Shown piece by piece: positions 24,427 to 33,122 of a stretch of DNA of 64,000 bases; position 1 is the stretch's first letter; each line of letters begins with the position of its first letter. Below the pieces are notes generated by a model. It saw only the letters and a list, made by a program, of their open reading frames with translations, was not told the origin of the DNA and did no database searches. This DNA comes from Pelotomaculum schinkii. GTDB taxonomy: Bacteria; Bacillota; Desulfotomaculia; Desulfotomaculales; Pelotomaculaceae. The position numbers and the translations under genes are program-made. The stretch is from contig NZ_QFGA01000002.1 of the NCBI RefSeq assembly GCF_004369205.1, positions 992,001 through 1,056,000 on the forward strand, in the 5' to 3' direction.

Positions 24427-25527
24427 TTAAGCAACGCTTATTGCATATTTCTTCAGGTTGACAGCTGCATTAACGTCACGGTCATGATGCGCTCCGCAGC
24501 AAGGACAGTCCCATTCACGAATAGATAGGGGCATGCTGTCCATCACATAACCGCAAGATGAGCATGTCTTGCTGCTGGGATAAAAACGGGGAGCGACTAT
24601 CAGTGTTGACCCGTACCACACAGTCTTATATGCTAATTGCTGCCGGAATTCTCCCCAGCCCACGTCTGCGATATGCCTGGACAACCGGTCATTTTGCAAC
24701 ATCCCGTGGACATTCAAATCTTCGATCACGATCCCCGACTTGGTTTTCGTCAGAGCTGTCGTGAGCTTGTGAATGAAGTCCTGCCGGCTGTTGCGGATGC
24801 GCCGGTGCAGCCGGGCTAATCCAAGAGCGCTTTTCTTCCGGTTGTTGGAGCCTTTTTGCATCCTGCTGTGTTTCTTGGATAATCGCTTGAGTCTTTTCAG
24901 ATACTTGCCCAGAGGTTTAGGGGCTTCGATCTTTGTCCCGTCAGAAATGCTCACAAAATGATTAAGTCCAACATCAATACCGATAACTTCGCCGGTGACT
25001 TGTTCTGGTTCTGGAATCTCCACCTCGCAGGTTAAACTGACAAACCAGCGATCCGCTTCCCGGCTGACAGTGGCCGAAAGAATCCGGCCGGCTATCCCTG
25101 TTTCTTCTTTGAGGCGGAGCACCCCCAGACGGGGAAGCTGGACGGCCTTATCTTCAACTCTGATCGATCCCGTCAATCGAAAAGAGTCATGCACGCCCTT
25201 CTTTTTGAACTTGGGAAAGCCAACACGCTCTCCAGCTTTCAGGCCGGCGAAGAAGTTCTTGAAAGCCCGGTCCAGATCCCGAAGGGCTTCTTGGGGAGCG
25301 CACTTGGATACCTCGTACATCCAGGGAAAATTCGTTTGCTTGAGTTTATTCAATTCCCGGTGTTGCGCTATGGCATTGGTAGACTTCTTTTCCGTTTGAT
25401 ATAACGCTATCCGGCGGGCTAAACCCCAGTTGTAGGCGAAGCGGGCGCATCCGGCATGTTTGGCCATGAGGATTCGCTCTCGCACATTTGGCTTCAGCTC
25501 ATACCTATAGGCACGGTTAATGATCAT
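24427..25527 (-). CDS. tnpB: IS607-type TnpB RNA-guided nuclease
   Basis: 366 residues with every expected element: N-terminal basic region (RFAYNWGLARR), RuvC-I GIDVGLNHFVSI (Asp), RuvC-II IVIEDLNVHGM (Glu), zinc finger CSSCGYVMDSMP...CPCCG and RuvC-III DRDVNAAVNLKKYA (Asp). It should cut DNA under guidance of an omega RNA transcribed from its 3' end, aiding element retention. Start codon at 25527, overlapping tnpA by 11 bases. Compare the zinc-finger-less copy at 1770-3221. Confidence 0.93.
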   Translation of the reverse strand: MIINRAYRYELKPNVRERILMAKHAGCARFAYNWGLARRIALYQTEKKSTNAIAQHRELNKLKQTNFPWMYEVSKCAPQEALRDLDRAFKNFFAGLKAGERVGFPKFKKKGVHDSFRLTGSIRVEDKAVQLPRLGVLRLKEETGIAGRILSATVSREADRWFVSLTCEVEIPEPEQVTGEVIGIDVGLNHFVSISDGTKIEAPKPLGKYLKRLKRLSKKHSRMQKGSNNRKKSALGLARLHRRIRNSRQDFIHKLTTALTKTKSGIVIEDLNVHGMLQNDRLSRHIADVGWGEFRQQLAYKTVWYGSTLIVAPRFYPSSKTCSSCGYVMDSMPLSIREWDCPCCGAHHDRDVNAAVNLKKYAISVA

Positions 25528-26083
25528 GCTCTATAGCCTCCATTGCTTTTTTGGCCTTGTTTTTAGCTGCTCTGCGGCCATACAGCCTGGCACAGAAAGA
25601 TGTGAGGACTTCAATCATGTCCTGAACTAAGTCATCTTTCATTTCAGACTGATCCATCACGATCACACGTCTACCCTGGGCGGAAAGACAGCTTTCCACG
25701 TATTCAAAGCCAAATCGCATGAGACGCTCACGATGTTCCACCACGATCACTCGAACCTTTGGATCTGACAGCAATTTCATTAATTTCGGGCGGCGCCCAT
25801 TCAAGCCGGAACCGATCTCTGTTACGGCTTTACCGATTTCCCAACCTTGTGCGTTTGCATAGGTTAGCAGGCGGGAAATTTGACCGTCCAGATCGCTTTT
25901 CTGGTCTGCGCTGGATACTCTCGCATACAAAGCGACTGTTCCTGATGATTCTCCGCTTTCTTTGATCAGGATTGTTCCTGTTGGGGTTTGTTCCGCGGGA
26001 ACAGGTAATTTTCCTGACTTGAACCATTTCCAGGCAGTCCTGTAGGTAATTCCGTTTTTCTTTGCCCATTCACTTAGCTTCAT
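25517..26083 (-). CDS. tnpA: IS607 TnpA, MerR-HTH serine recombinase
   Basis: 188 residues. An N-terminal MerR-like helix-turn-helix (KKNGITYRTAWKWFKSGKLP) is followed by a small serine-recombinase domain. VALYARVSSADQKSDLDGQI contains the catalytic Ser, VVEHRERLMRFGFEY is conserved, and the protein ends SFCARLYGRRAAKNKAKKAM. It catalyses insertion and excision with little target specificity. The ATG at 26083 is the clear start. Its intactness shows what the copy at 1535 has lost. Confidence 0.93.
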   Translation of the reverse strand: MKLSEWAKKNGITYRTAWKWFKSGKLPVPAEQTPTGTILIKESGESSGTVALYARVSSADQKSDLDGQISRLLTYANAQGWEIGKAVTEIGSGLNGRRPKLMKLLSDPKVRVIVVEHRERLMRFGFEYVESCLSAQGRRVIVMDQSEMKDDLVQDMIEVLTSFCARLYGRRAAKNKAKKAMEAIEHDH

Positions 26084-26281
26084 GGAAGTATTGTACCATG
26101 AAAGGCAATATATTTCTATATTTTAATTAACAGCTTGGAACCCCTGAGGGAAAGTCAAACGTTTTAACCGACCACTTCTTTCAGTTTTTTTCCAAAATAT
26201 TAAAGCGTTCATGTATAAATTCAAGTGGACCCTTTAAGGGTCTCTTTAAGGCATTTACTCTGTTAAATATTTAAGCCTTCC

Positions 26282-26470
26282 TCAAAACAACTGTTCCCTC
26301 CTGCCCTTACGAATCCTCCGCTCCAACAAGAATTCTTTTTCAGCGTCAATCCGAATTCCTCTGGAGCCATCCATATGGCTTTCATTGATAACGTGGCCTG
26401 GTTCACTTTTTTTGAACTTTTCAATATCTTCAATGCCATTAGTATCAATATCAAAGAATTCAATAGTCAT
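26282..26470 (-). CDS. small hypothetical protein (62 aa), uncertain
   Basis: ATG at 26470 gives MTIEFFDIDTNGIEDIEKF and a charged C-terminus RRIRKGRREQLF. No ribosome site is evident and no family recognised. It lies just downstream (on the minus strand) of the tandem repeat block and may be a fragment. Confidence 0.3.
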   Translation of the reverse strand: MTIEFFDIDTNGIEDIEKFKKSEPGHVINESHMDGSRGIRIDAEKEFLLERRIRKGRREQLF

Positions 26471-26514
26471 AAACAAGATATCGGGCTTTCAACCACTTTT
26501 CATTAATGCATTGT

Positions 26515-26643
26515 ACAATCAATACAAAATAACAATGATTTTATTGAACAATCAATACAAAAATAACAATTGTTTTATTGTACAATCAATACAAATAACC
26601 ATTATTTCTTTAAACAAGTCAAACAAAACTAACAATATCTTTA
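26515..26643 (+). repeat. four tandem AT-rich repeats of about 33 bp
   Basis: Units begin ACAATCAATACAAA at 26515, 26548 and 26582; a more diverged unit (ACAAGTCAAACAAAA) starts at 26614. Lengths are 33, 34, 32 and about 30. The repeats are contiguous, so this is not a CRISPR. Iteron-like or an RNA/regulatory repeat are both possible. The rest of 26477-26898 is very AT-rich with no gene. Confidence 0.8.
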
Positions 26644-26898
26644 CATAGAAAATAAATAATTACTCATAACTAAGAAATATCAATTAAATATCATAATTTA
26701 ATTAAATAAAGATTATTTATCACTCTTAATCTCCTTATATCTTTTATTTACTCCAGCTCACTCCGCTTTGCCATCATTGTCTAATGTTTAATAATCATGA
26801 TATATTTAATAATATATAGACTAAAAAATTAATATTAGGTTTTATCGAAATATTTATGCAGGAGCACCTTTTTCTCTTAGTAGAAAGGAGGTGATACT

Positions 26899-27159
26899 AT
26901 GAGTAATGAAGATAAAGTATTATTAGCTATCTTTGATGAGAGTAAAAAAGATTCACCCAATATTAGTCAGGAGATTACAAAAGAAAAATTAAATATGGAT
27001 CTCGATGAATTTAACATAGCATTAAAAAAACTTAGCGACTTAGAACTAATCAAAGGAGCTAATATAATTCTTAGTAGTGGTAATATTGTTGCAGTTTTTA
27101 CAAAAAACATTTCTATTACTGACACTGGGAAAGAATATGTAAGTAAAAATTTGTTGTAA
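26899..27159 (+). CDS. YjcQ-like small winged-helix protein
   Basis: ATG at 26899 has a near-perfect site (AGAAAGGAGGTGATACT). The 86-residue product starts MSNEDKVLLAIFDESKKD, then MDLDEFNIALKKLSDLELIK and ends ITDTGKEYVSKNLL, the pattern of the phage-associated YjcQ family (winged-helix fold). A terminator follows. Probably mobile-element cargo with a regulatory role, which is inference. Confidence 0.7.
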   Translation: MSNEDKVLLAIFDESKKDSPNISQEITKEKLNMDLDEFNIALKKLSDLELIKGANIILSSGNIVAVFTKNISITDTGKEYVSKNLL

Positions 27160-27188
27160 AATTAAATATTTATATCAAGTTAGTTTTT

Positions 27189-27219
27189 AGACACTTGTTT
27201 AAACAGGTGTCTTTTTTTT
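27189..27219 (+). terminator. rho-independent terminator after the YjcQ-like gene
   Basis: AGACACTTGTTT pairs with AAACAGGTGTCT and is followed by a run of eight T. Confidence 0.9.
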
Positions 27220-27330
27220 GGCAGAGGTACTCATTATCTCCACATGGATATTTTGCTGTTCTGCGAAACCAGCAGTTTCTGTCTCTGCGTGATCTAAACT
27301 AAGCGAGCCACGAGAAGCTTATCGAGTTTA

Positions 27331-28461
27331 TCAATCAAACACTTTATCCCATAATTGCCTGTGCCATCCTGGTCTTGGGACGTCCTCTGCCGCCACAAGG
27401 TTTAACCGCCCGATTTCCTGGCCATCCAGGAAGTAAACTGCCTGGCCAAGGCTCTGTCCCTGTTTAACCGGCGCCGGCACGGTTTCCTTGATTTCCAGGC
27501 GCTGTTCCAGTTTAGGCAGAAAATCAGGGTCTATTCTTACCTCCAACGCATCTTGGGCTACAGCATCCACTGATGGTTGGACACCTCCAGTCACCGCCGC
27601 TTGTGTGACCTTCTCGCCTGCCCCGGCAACAGTCACCGGCTTCACTACCTCAAACCCGTAGTCCAGCAGAGTTATACAATCCCGGTAGCGATCGTAGCAG
27701 TTAAGCGCCACAGCAATTAAACGCCGCCCATCCCGGGTGGCTGAAGCGATCAGGCAGTTGCCGGCCATGGGCGTGGTCCCTGTTTTCACCCCGTCGATGC
27801 CATCATAGCCGATGGAGAGCAGGCGGTTGCTGTTTATTATCTTTTCCTCCCGCTGCTGCGGTTCAACCCAGTGTACCGTAGCCTCCCGCGTCTGCACCAG
27901 TTCATTGATCTTGGGGAGCCCGAGGGCATACCTGGTCAGCACCGCCAGATCGCGGGCGGTGGTATAGTGGTTGGGGTGATGATAGCCGTTGGTATTTATA
28001 TATCTGGTGCCGAACAAACCCAGGGCCACCGCCTTGGCGTTCATCATGCGGACAAAGCGGTCATGGCTGCCCCCGACATGCTCGGCTATGGCTACGGTGG
28101 AATCATTGGCGGAGGTCACCAGCGCAGCCTTGAGGAGTTCCTCCAGGGTTATTTTTTCACCCTTGCGCAGATCGATAATCGACCCCATTTCCACTGATGA
28201 CGACCGTCCGGTTATAGTGACTACATCATCTAGTTTACCACTTTCCAGGGCAACGACAGCTGTCATGAGCTTGGTCAAGCTGGCCGGGTCGGCCCGCCTG
28301 GCGGCGTTCTTGGTAAAATACAACTGGCCGGTTGTCACGTCCATAAGTACAGCGGCGCTTGAGCTTACGCGGGGCGCTGTTGCCAGCGCTGTAGATGGGC
28401 AAAACAGGCACAATATAAGCGCTAAAAGAAGAACTGGTTTATACCTGGACAATCCGGACAT
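27331..28461 (-). CDS. dacF: D-alanyl-D-alanine carboxypeptidase (PBP5/DacF type)
   Basis: Removes the terminal D-Ala from peptidoglycan stem peptides; in spore formers DacF-type enzymes tune cortex crosslinking. A signal peptide (PVLLLALILCLFCPSTALA) precedes the catalytic domain with all three penicillin-binding motifs: DPASLTKLMTA (SxxK), SANDS (SxN) and DGVKTGTT (KTG). A beta-rich C-terminal domain follows. 376 residues, normal. ATG at 28461 has a GGAGG site. The last codons are duplicated at 24251-24290. Confidence 0.93.
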   Translation of the reverse strand: MSGLSRYKPVLLLALILCLFCPSTALATAPRVSSSAAVLMDVTTGQLYFTKNAARRADPASLTKLMTAVVALESGKLDDVVTITGRSSSVEMGSIIDLRKGEKITLEELLKAALVTSANDSTVAIAEHVGGSHDRFVRMMNAKAVALGLFGTRYINTNGYHHPNHYTTARDLAVLTRYALGLPKINELVQTREATVHWVEPQQREEKIINSNRLLSIGYDGIDGVKTGTTPMAGNCLIASATRDGRRLIAVALNCYDRYRDCITLLDYGFEVVKPVTVAGAGEKVTQAAVTGGVQPSVDAVAQDALEVRIDPDFLPKLEQRLEIKETVPAPVKQGQSLGQAVYFLDGQEIGRLNLVAAEDVPRPGWHRQLWDKVFD

Positions 28462-28552
28462 TTTGCCTCCTGAAATATTGGCAATAATTGTAATATCCCG
28501 TTTACTTCGCTCATATATAATGGTAAATACTTCTAGGTACGGAGTGACGGTG

Positions 28553-29302
28553 ATGAAAACTTATTTTTTGGACCTCTCTAAAATTAAAAAGCCTATGCAG
28601 GCAGTCCTGCTCGTAGGTTTGACAGCCTTCATTTTTACAGTTGCGCTGGTCCAACCGGATGGCATCCTGCCTGTCCACGCCAAGCACCAGGCTATTTGCA
28701 AGGCCAAGACCAGCCATAAAGTTGTGGCGCTGACCTTCAACATAAACTGGGGCGGCAAGGTACCAGGTCCGGTGCTGGACACCCTAAAGACACAAAACCA
28801 GCAGGCCACTTTTTTCATATCCAGCGCCTGGGCTCAAAAATACCCTCAGTTGGCCCGCCGTATCGCCGCTGAAGGGCATGAGATCGGGAGCAGCCTTGAC
28901 CGCCAGGTGACCCCGGATAACAGTACCGCGGCCGAACTGAATGAAGAACTTCTTACCATGAAGGAGGTCACTTGCCAGGCCTCCGGTGTAACTCCCACCC
29001 TGCTCAGGATCTCGCACGGGGAATGGAACGAACTGTTCCTGTCTGCGGCTGCTGAAGCCGGATACACTGTGGTCCAGTGGAACCTGAACTCAATGGATAT
29101 CCAAACGCCTGGCAAGGACAACATTGTAAATAACGTGGTCAAGGGCGTTCAACCGGGCTCAATTATCCTGATGAACGCCTCCGATACCGCCTCTCAGACC
29201 CCCGGCGCGCTCTCTGATGTTATTGCCGGGCTGAGGGCTGAGGGCTACGAATTGGTGACGGTATCCTCACTCTTAAAGATTGGCCAGGGCGTCACTGATT
29301 AA
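28553..29302 (+). CDS. PdaB-type polysaccharide deacetylase-like sporulation protein
   Basis: ATG at 28553 with GGAGTGAC upstream; a much longer open frame exists but reads back across dacF. A membrane anchor or signal (AVLLVGLTAFIFTVALVQP) precedes a NodB-fold domain: VVALTFNINWGG, ATFFISSAWAQKYPQLARRI, EGHEIGSS, LLRISHGEW and VQWNLNSMDIQTPGKDNI. PdaB is needed for late spore-cortex maintenance. The normally metal-binding TFDDG motif reads TFNIN and HxxxH is replaced, so catalytic deacetylation is doubtful, as in other degenerate PdaB proteins. Confidence 0.8.
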   Translation: MKTYFLDLSKIKKPMQAVLLVGLTAFIFTVALVQPDGILPVHAKHQAICKAKTSHKVVALTFNINWGGKVPGPVLDTLKTQNQQATFFISSAWAQKYPQLARRIAAEGHEIGSSLDRQVTPDNSTAAELNEELLTMKEVTCQASGVTPTLLRISHGEWNELFLSAAAEAGYTVVQWNLNSMDIQTPGKDNIVNNVVKGVQPGSIILMNASDTASQTPGALSDVIAGLRAEGYELVTVSSLLKIGQGVTD

Positions 29303-29307
29303 TTCTT

Positions 29308-29336
29308 AAAAACCGCATTTTTGGATGCGGTTTTTT
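29308..29336 (+). terminator. rho-independent terminator after the deacetylase gene
   Basis: AAAACCGCAT pairs with ATGCGGTTTT and ends in TTTTTT. It sits between two convergent genes and may serve both. Confidence 0.9.
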
Positions 29337-29339
29337 CCC

Positions 29340-29846
29340 TTACTTGGAGGTGGGGGACATCCTCTTAACAATTTCCGCCAGTTCACTATCGAAAGCGGAT
29401 ATTGGCTGCCCTGCGGCTATTCCTTCGGCTACCCGCCTGATACGTGTTACTGTGTCCGCATCACTGCTTACATAAACAGTGGTAAGCCGCGGCTCTGCTT
29501 TCTTGGCCTCGTCGCTGACCTCGCTTTTGATCCTGTCAGTTTCACTCTGCTCCGTTCCAGCCTTCTGGTCAACACCTACATAGGCTATCGATCCTGCTAT
29601 AACTGTGGTGGCGGTGTTGACTCCGCGTACCTTCATGGCTGCGCTGGAGATTTTATTTGCTATATTGTTTAATTCACCGGCATCGGTGGGCATGGGCTGC
29701 TGGCTGGGCGCTGCAGGCGCCGTGGGCTGCTGCTGGGTAGGTGGATTCTGCGGCTCAGGCTTCCTCACCGCATTGCAGCCAGCCAGCAACGCTGCCCCGA
29801 AAACCACCGCCGCAACCCAAGCTACAAACTTTTCAGGCTTTTTCAT
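29340..29846 (-). CDS. YhcN/YlaJ-family sporulation lipoprotein
   Basis: A lipoprotein signal ends in LLAGC (lipidated Cys at about residue 24), followed by a Pro/Gln-rich linker and the YhcN/YlaJ domain with NIANKISSAAMKVRGVNTAT, YVGVDQKAGTE and RIRRVAEGIAAGQPISAFDS. Family members sit in spore membranes and affect germination or outgrowth. The ATG at 29846 has an AGGAGGG site. 168 residues, full length. Confidence 0.88.
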   Translation of the reverse strand: MKKPEKFVAWVAAVVFGAALLAGCNAVRKPEPQNPPTQQQPTAPAAPSQQPMPTDAGELNNIANKISSAAMKVRGVNTATTVIAGSIAYVGVDQKAGTEQSETDRIKSEVSDEAKKAEPRLTTVYVSSDADTVTRIRRVAEGIAAGQPISAFDSELAEIVKRMSPTSK

Positions 29847-29958
29847 TTTTCAACCCTCCTTTCCCTTTCATGGCTATTATCTCAAATGTGATTAAACTTA
29901 TTCGCACATAAAATAACTAAAGCCCGCTTGCCAGAGCGGGCACGGATTTCGTCGCTAT

Positions 29959-30591
29959 TTAGTCGGCCATTTTCAGAATTACGATGGGGGTCTGCTGGTC
30001 GTCGTTGCCGAATGGATTGTCTGCCAGGTCCCTGGTCAACCCTCCGGTGTCGACCCCCTTGGAGACAGCCAGGATATCGACATTCCCCGTGTCATTCACA
30101 TCCACGATAACCGCCCCGGCGCCGATGGCGTCCCTGATCCTGTCAACTACCTGCTGGGGATCTTTAGGCCCGAGGACAATGTGTTTCTCGAAGGGGTACA
30201 TTGTTCCGGCCACATCATCGATGAGCGCCAGGTGATGTCCGGCCACCCGGTAAAAATCCCCCCTGCGCCCTACAAGCCTGCCTGCTGCAGCCGCGACAAC
30301 CCCCAGTAGGATCTGCAGGGTCCCGGTTTCTTGAATAGCGAGCTGCATGGCATGGGGAGTCGCCAGGCTCCCGTCCTTGCCCGGGAAACGACAGAGAATT
30401 TTGGCCAGAAACCCCGGGCGCACTGTTTCCGGCAGGATCGCCCGGCCCTGGGTAATCGCCACCACACTTTCAGCTACGGTGACAATATCCCCGGGCTCCA
30501 CTATGTCTCCGGTATATTTTTTAACGACATCAACAATATCGTCCTTCTCGGTAAGGATGTGAGTCCTGATAGGTATCCTGGCCGTAATCAC
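29959..30591 (-). CDS. CofE-like (F420-0:L-glutamate ligase fold) protein
   Basis: 210 residues with the CofE-domain plan: PIRTHILTEKDDIVDVVKKY, PGDIVTVAESVVAITQGRAI, GAVIVDVNDTGNVDILAVSKG and DNPFGNDDQQTPIVIL. True CofE adds glutamate to coenzyme F420, but this shorter Firmicute version is found without F420 genes, so the substrate is uncertain. Its ATG overlaps the end of the upstream amidase gene by 4 bases, so the two are translationally coupled. Confidence 0.7.
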   Translation of the reverse strand: MITARIPIRTHILTEKDDIVDVVKKYTGDIVEPGDIVTVAESVVAITQGRAILPETVRPGFLAKILCRFPGKDGSLATPHAMQLAIQETGTLQILLGVVAAAAGRLVGRRGDFYRVAGHHLALIDDVAGTMYPFEKHIVLGPKDPQQVVDRIRDAIGAGAVIVDVNDTGNVDILAVSKGVDTGGLTRDLADNPFGNDDQQTPIVILKMAD

Positions 30592-31511
30592 ACTAACACC
30601 TCTTGCTGCCGGACGGAACCCGCCAGGTAATTCTTCACCCCGTTGAAAATCCCTTCCGCCGCTTTCTTGTGCACTGTCGGGCTACGCAACAGCCCTTCTT
30701 CCACCCAGTTGGTGATGGTGACTACCTCGACCTCAATGGCCGGTATTGAGCCTAATATCCCGTATTCCTTTTTTTTTCTGATCCCGCGATCCACAAGTTT
30801 GAGTTTCTTGAGCAGTTCTTCCTTGACGTGTCCAGCCAGGCCGGCGCTGTCACGGCTGGAGGATGAATACAGCACCGCCGCCCCGCTTACCTTGTTATTC
30901 TGGTCAATATTGGTATGAATACTTACAAAGATGCAGGCATTTTGGTCCTTCGCAGCCTTCATCCGTTCCGTGGGAGAAACCGCCTGGTCCTCCTGTCTGG
31001 TCAGGATAACTTCCGCCCCGGCCTGTTCAAACAATTTCTTTAAATTTAAGGCAATTAGCATTACCACGTTCTTTTCGACAAGGTTAACCGGTCCCCGGCC
31101 TCCCAGGTCCTCTCCGCCGTGCCCGGGGTCGATCACTATTTTCTTGCCTTGAAATAACCTGGTAATAAAGCTTCTCTCCAGAGTGACGGATGTCCTTACG
31201 GGCAATTCTCCGGTAACCCCAAAGTCAAATGCCGCCGGGTGTTCGGTTTCGATAGCTACAGTAATCCTGTCGTGACCGGCCTGATCCAGCGATACCCTCC
31301 GGATCAGCCCATCGTTAATTTCCACAGGCCCTAACGGCATATTGGCCATAACCCCTGAACCTTCGAGCAGGATTTTACCGCCCTGCCGCTTTACTTTAGT
31401 CTGAAAGGCCCCGGTTGATTCGATAACTACTCTGGAAAAGAGCAAACCATCCTCGTTTTCAACCACTTTAGACCAGATATTGGTGATCCTGGGGATTTTT
31501 CCAGAAGACAA
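30588..31511 (-). CDS. N-acetylmuramoyl-L-alanine amidase (Amidase_3)
   Basis: Zinc amidase that cuts the amide between muramic acid and the peptide stem. The N-terminal 110 residues are a beta-rich AMIN-like region. The catalytic domain shows IVIDPGHGGEDLG (zinc His), LVEKNVVML (Glu), VSIHTNIDQNN (zinc His) and VEVVTITNWVEE (catalytic Glu). TTG start at 31511 with GGAGG at good spacing. There is no signal peptide at this start, so it may be released with forespore/mother-cell lysis or use another export route. CwlD is a plausible functional match, not proven. Confidence 0.85.
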   Translation of the reverse strand: MSSGKIPRITNIWSKVVENEDGLLFSRVVIESTGAFQTKVKRQGGKILLEGSGVMANMPLGPVEINDGLIRRVSLDQAGHDRITVAIETEHPAAFDFGVTGELPVRTSVTLERSFITRLFQGKKIVIDPGHGGEDLGGRGPVNLVEKNVVMLIALNLKKLFEQAGAEVILTRQEDQAVSPTERMKAAKDQNACIFVSIHTNIDQNNKVSGAAVLYSSSSRDSAGLAGHVKEELLKKLKLVDRGIRKKKEYGILGSIPAIEVEVVTITNWVEEGLLRSPTVHKKAAEGIFNGVKNYLAGSVRQQEVLV

Positions 31512-31604
31512 TAGGGGGCCTCCTTCCCAAAATCATGCGACCTGGACAGGCAAAATTGTCATTACTAAAGCTTATTCTCTACCGGTAAGAATATATGTGT
31601 TATT

Positions 31605-32189
31605 TTATGGGATATGGGGGGGGCGCCTGGTCCTTCTGGAAGGCCTGTAAACACTTGCCTCCAACCCCAAAACAAATCTGGCGCATAACACCCCCAGCAG
31701 GACTCCGCCCAGGATGTCCAGGGGATAGTGGACGCCAACGTAAACCCTGGAAAATGCCATAACAACCGCCATCAGCAGCGCCGGCCAGGCCAGCCGGGGT
31801 ATTTTGCGGGCGACCACAAGGCTTGAGGCGAAAGCGTTGGCTGCATGTCCTGACGGAAAGGAAAAAGAACCGGGTGAACCCACCAGCAGGTTTACTCCCT
31901 CAAGGCCTAAAAAAGGCCTGGGTCTCTGAAATATGTGCTTTAAGATTTCCTCTCCAATCACAAAGCTGATGAAAAGGGCTAACAGCATCAAAAAAGAGGT
32001 CCTTCTCGTTTTAGGTCCAAATAGATAGAGAAGGAGCGCGAAGAGCAACCAGAGCAGGCCATTATCGCCGACATTGCTGACAAAGGGCATAACCACGTTA
32101 AAGAGGGCATTATGCAGGGACTGATTAACGAAATAAAACCATTGTATGTCCAAGTTTTTGATAGTTAAGAAGACGCTCTCCAGCATCAT
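31605..32189 (-). CDS. PAP2-family membrane phosphatase
   Basis: Integral membrane phosphatase of the PAP2/undecaprenyl-diphosphatase superfamily. The three signature blocks are intact: KHIFQRPRP, FPSGHAANAFA and SRVYVGVHYPLDI. Five or six hydrophobic helices surround them. AGGTGG just upstream favours an ATG at 32189 or 32186 over the GTG at 32195. Likely substrates are lipid phosphates such as phosphatidic acid, PGP or undecaprenyl diphosphate; which one cannot be read. Confidence 0.9.
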   Translation of the reverse strand: MMLESVFLTIKNLDIQWFYFVNQSLHNALFNVVMPFVSNVGDNGLLWLLFALLLYLFGPKTRRTSFLMLLALFISFVIGEEILKHIFQRPRPFLGLEGVNLLVGSPGSFSFPSGHAANAFASSLVVARKIPRLAWPALLMAVVMAFSRVYVGVHYPLDILGGVLLGVLCARFVLGLEASVYRPSRRTRRPPHIP

Positions 32190-32419
32190 AGCCACCTGTT
32201 ATTCGTAATTCTGTTCTTATTAATACTAGAGACGGAAAATATTAGGATGGGACATCCCGGTTGACAAGGCGTCAGCAGGGCATGAAAAACCAAGCGATGC
32301 GGGCGCGAATGGATTCTAAGCATATCCGCATACCTGTGGAGCCAATGAAAAATTAAGACCTGCGCGTTTACAGGTTAGTGCAAAGGATAATCAGGCTCTT
32401 GTTGGCTATACCCATGTGG

Positions 32420-33031
32420 CTAGCGCTTGCGGCGCAGCCACAGGTAGACGGCCAGGGCAACCAGGCCGAGCGCGACAACTATGTCCAGCTTGTGGTACAA
32501 GGGTTCAATCGCTTTCCAGTTTTGCCCCAGCTTAAACCCTACATAGGTGAGCAGCAGACTCCAGGGCAGTGAGCCCATGAAGGTGTAAAAAACAAACTTT
32601 TTAAAATTCATCCCGCCGATTCCTGCGGGAAGAGAGATAAAGGTGCGTACAATCGGCATCAACCGGGTAAAAAAGACCGTGACCTCACCGTAGCGCTCAA
32701 ACCAACCGGTAGCCTGGTCCAGGTGTTTTATTGAAAAGCCAAAGTAACGGCCATATTTAAGCAGGAAAGGCCTCCCCCCCAACAACCCCAGGTAGTAGGA
32801 GAGGATCGAGCCAACTGTCCCGCCTATTGTTCCAGCCAGCACGGCACGGTAAAACTCGAGCCGGCCGGTTGAGACCAGATAACCGCCAAAAGGCAAAATC
32901 ACCTCGCTGGGTAGGGGGATATTGGCGCTTTCTATGGCCATGCCGATCGCAATCCCCCAGTACCCGGTGGCTGCGATTGCATCGGTAATAGTTTTGAAAA
33001 CAACTTCAATTAATCCAGTTATAAAAGTCAA
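32420..33031 (-). CDS. DedA-family membrane protein
   Basis: 203 residues with the SNARE-associated/DedA domain: IESANIPLPSEVILPFGGYL near the N-terminus and FFTRLMPIVRTFISLPAGIG in the middle, plus C-terminal membrane helices. DedA proteins are implicated in undecaprenyl phosphate or phospholipid recycling. The start is best placed at a TTG (33031) 5-6 bases after AAGGAGG; an upstream in-frame ATG at 33055 precedes that ribosome site. Confidence 0.9.
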   Translation of the reverse strand: MTFITGLIEVVFKTITDAIAATGYWGIAIGMAIESANIPLPSEVILPFGGYLVSTGRLEFYRAVLAGTIGGTVGSILSYYLGLLGGRPFLLKYGRYFGFSIKHLDQATGWFERYGEVTVFFTRLMPIVRTFISLPAGIGGMNFKKFVFYTFMGSLPWSLLLTYVGFKLGQNWKAIEPLYHKLDIVVALGLVALAVYLWLRRKR

Positions 33032-33122
33032 AATGTCCTCCTTATAAAAACACATCCCGTCTGTAAAAAAGCGGGATGCGCATCCCTTTTAGAACTGCGG
33101 CCGGTTATGTTGCCCTTGTAGA

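Larger units (their letters stand above)
24427..26083 (-). mobile_element. complete IS607-family insertion sequence
   Basis: An intact serine-recombinase tnpA overlaps an intact tnpB by 11 bases, the standard IS607 layout, all on the minus strand. Outer limits are not marked by repeats because the family makes none; the right (omega RNA) end probably lies near 24340. Confidence 0.9.

Noticed and set aside
26515-26643. Tandem repeats considered as CRISPR or a second type III antitoxin
   Set aside because: No spacers, no following terminator plus toxin gene, and no pseudoknot-forming pairs that I could find.
27989-28552. Long N-terminal extension of the PdaB-like gene
   Set aside because: It reads antisense through dacF. 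The ATG at 28553 has its own ribosome site and gives the expected family length.
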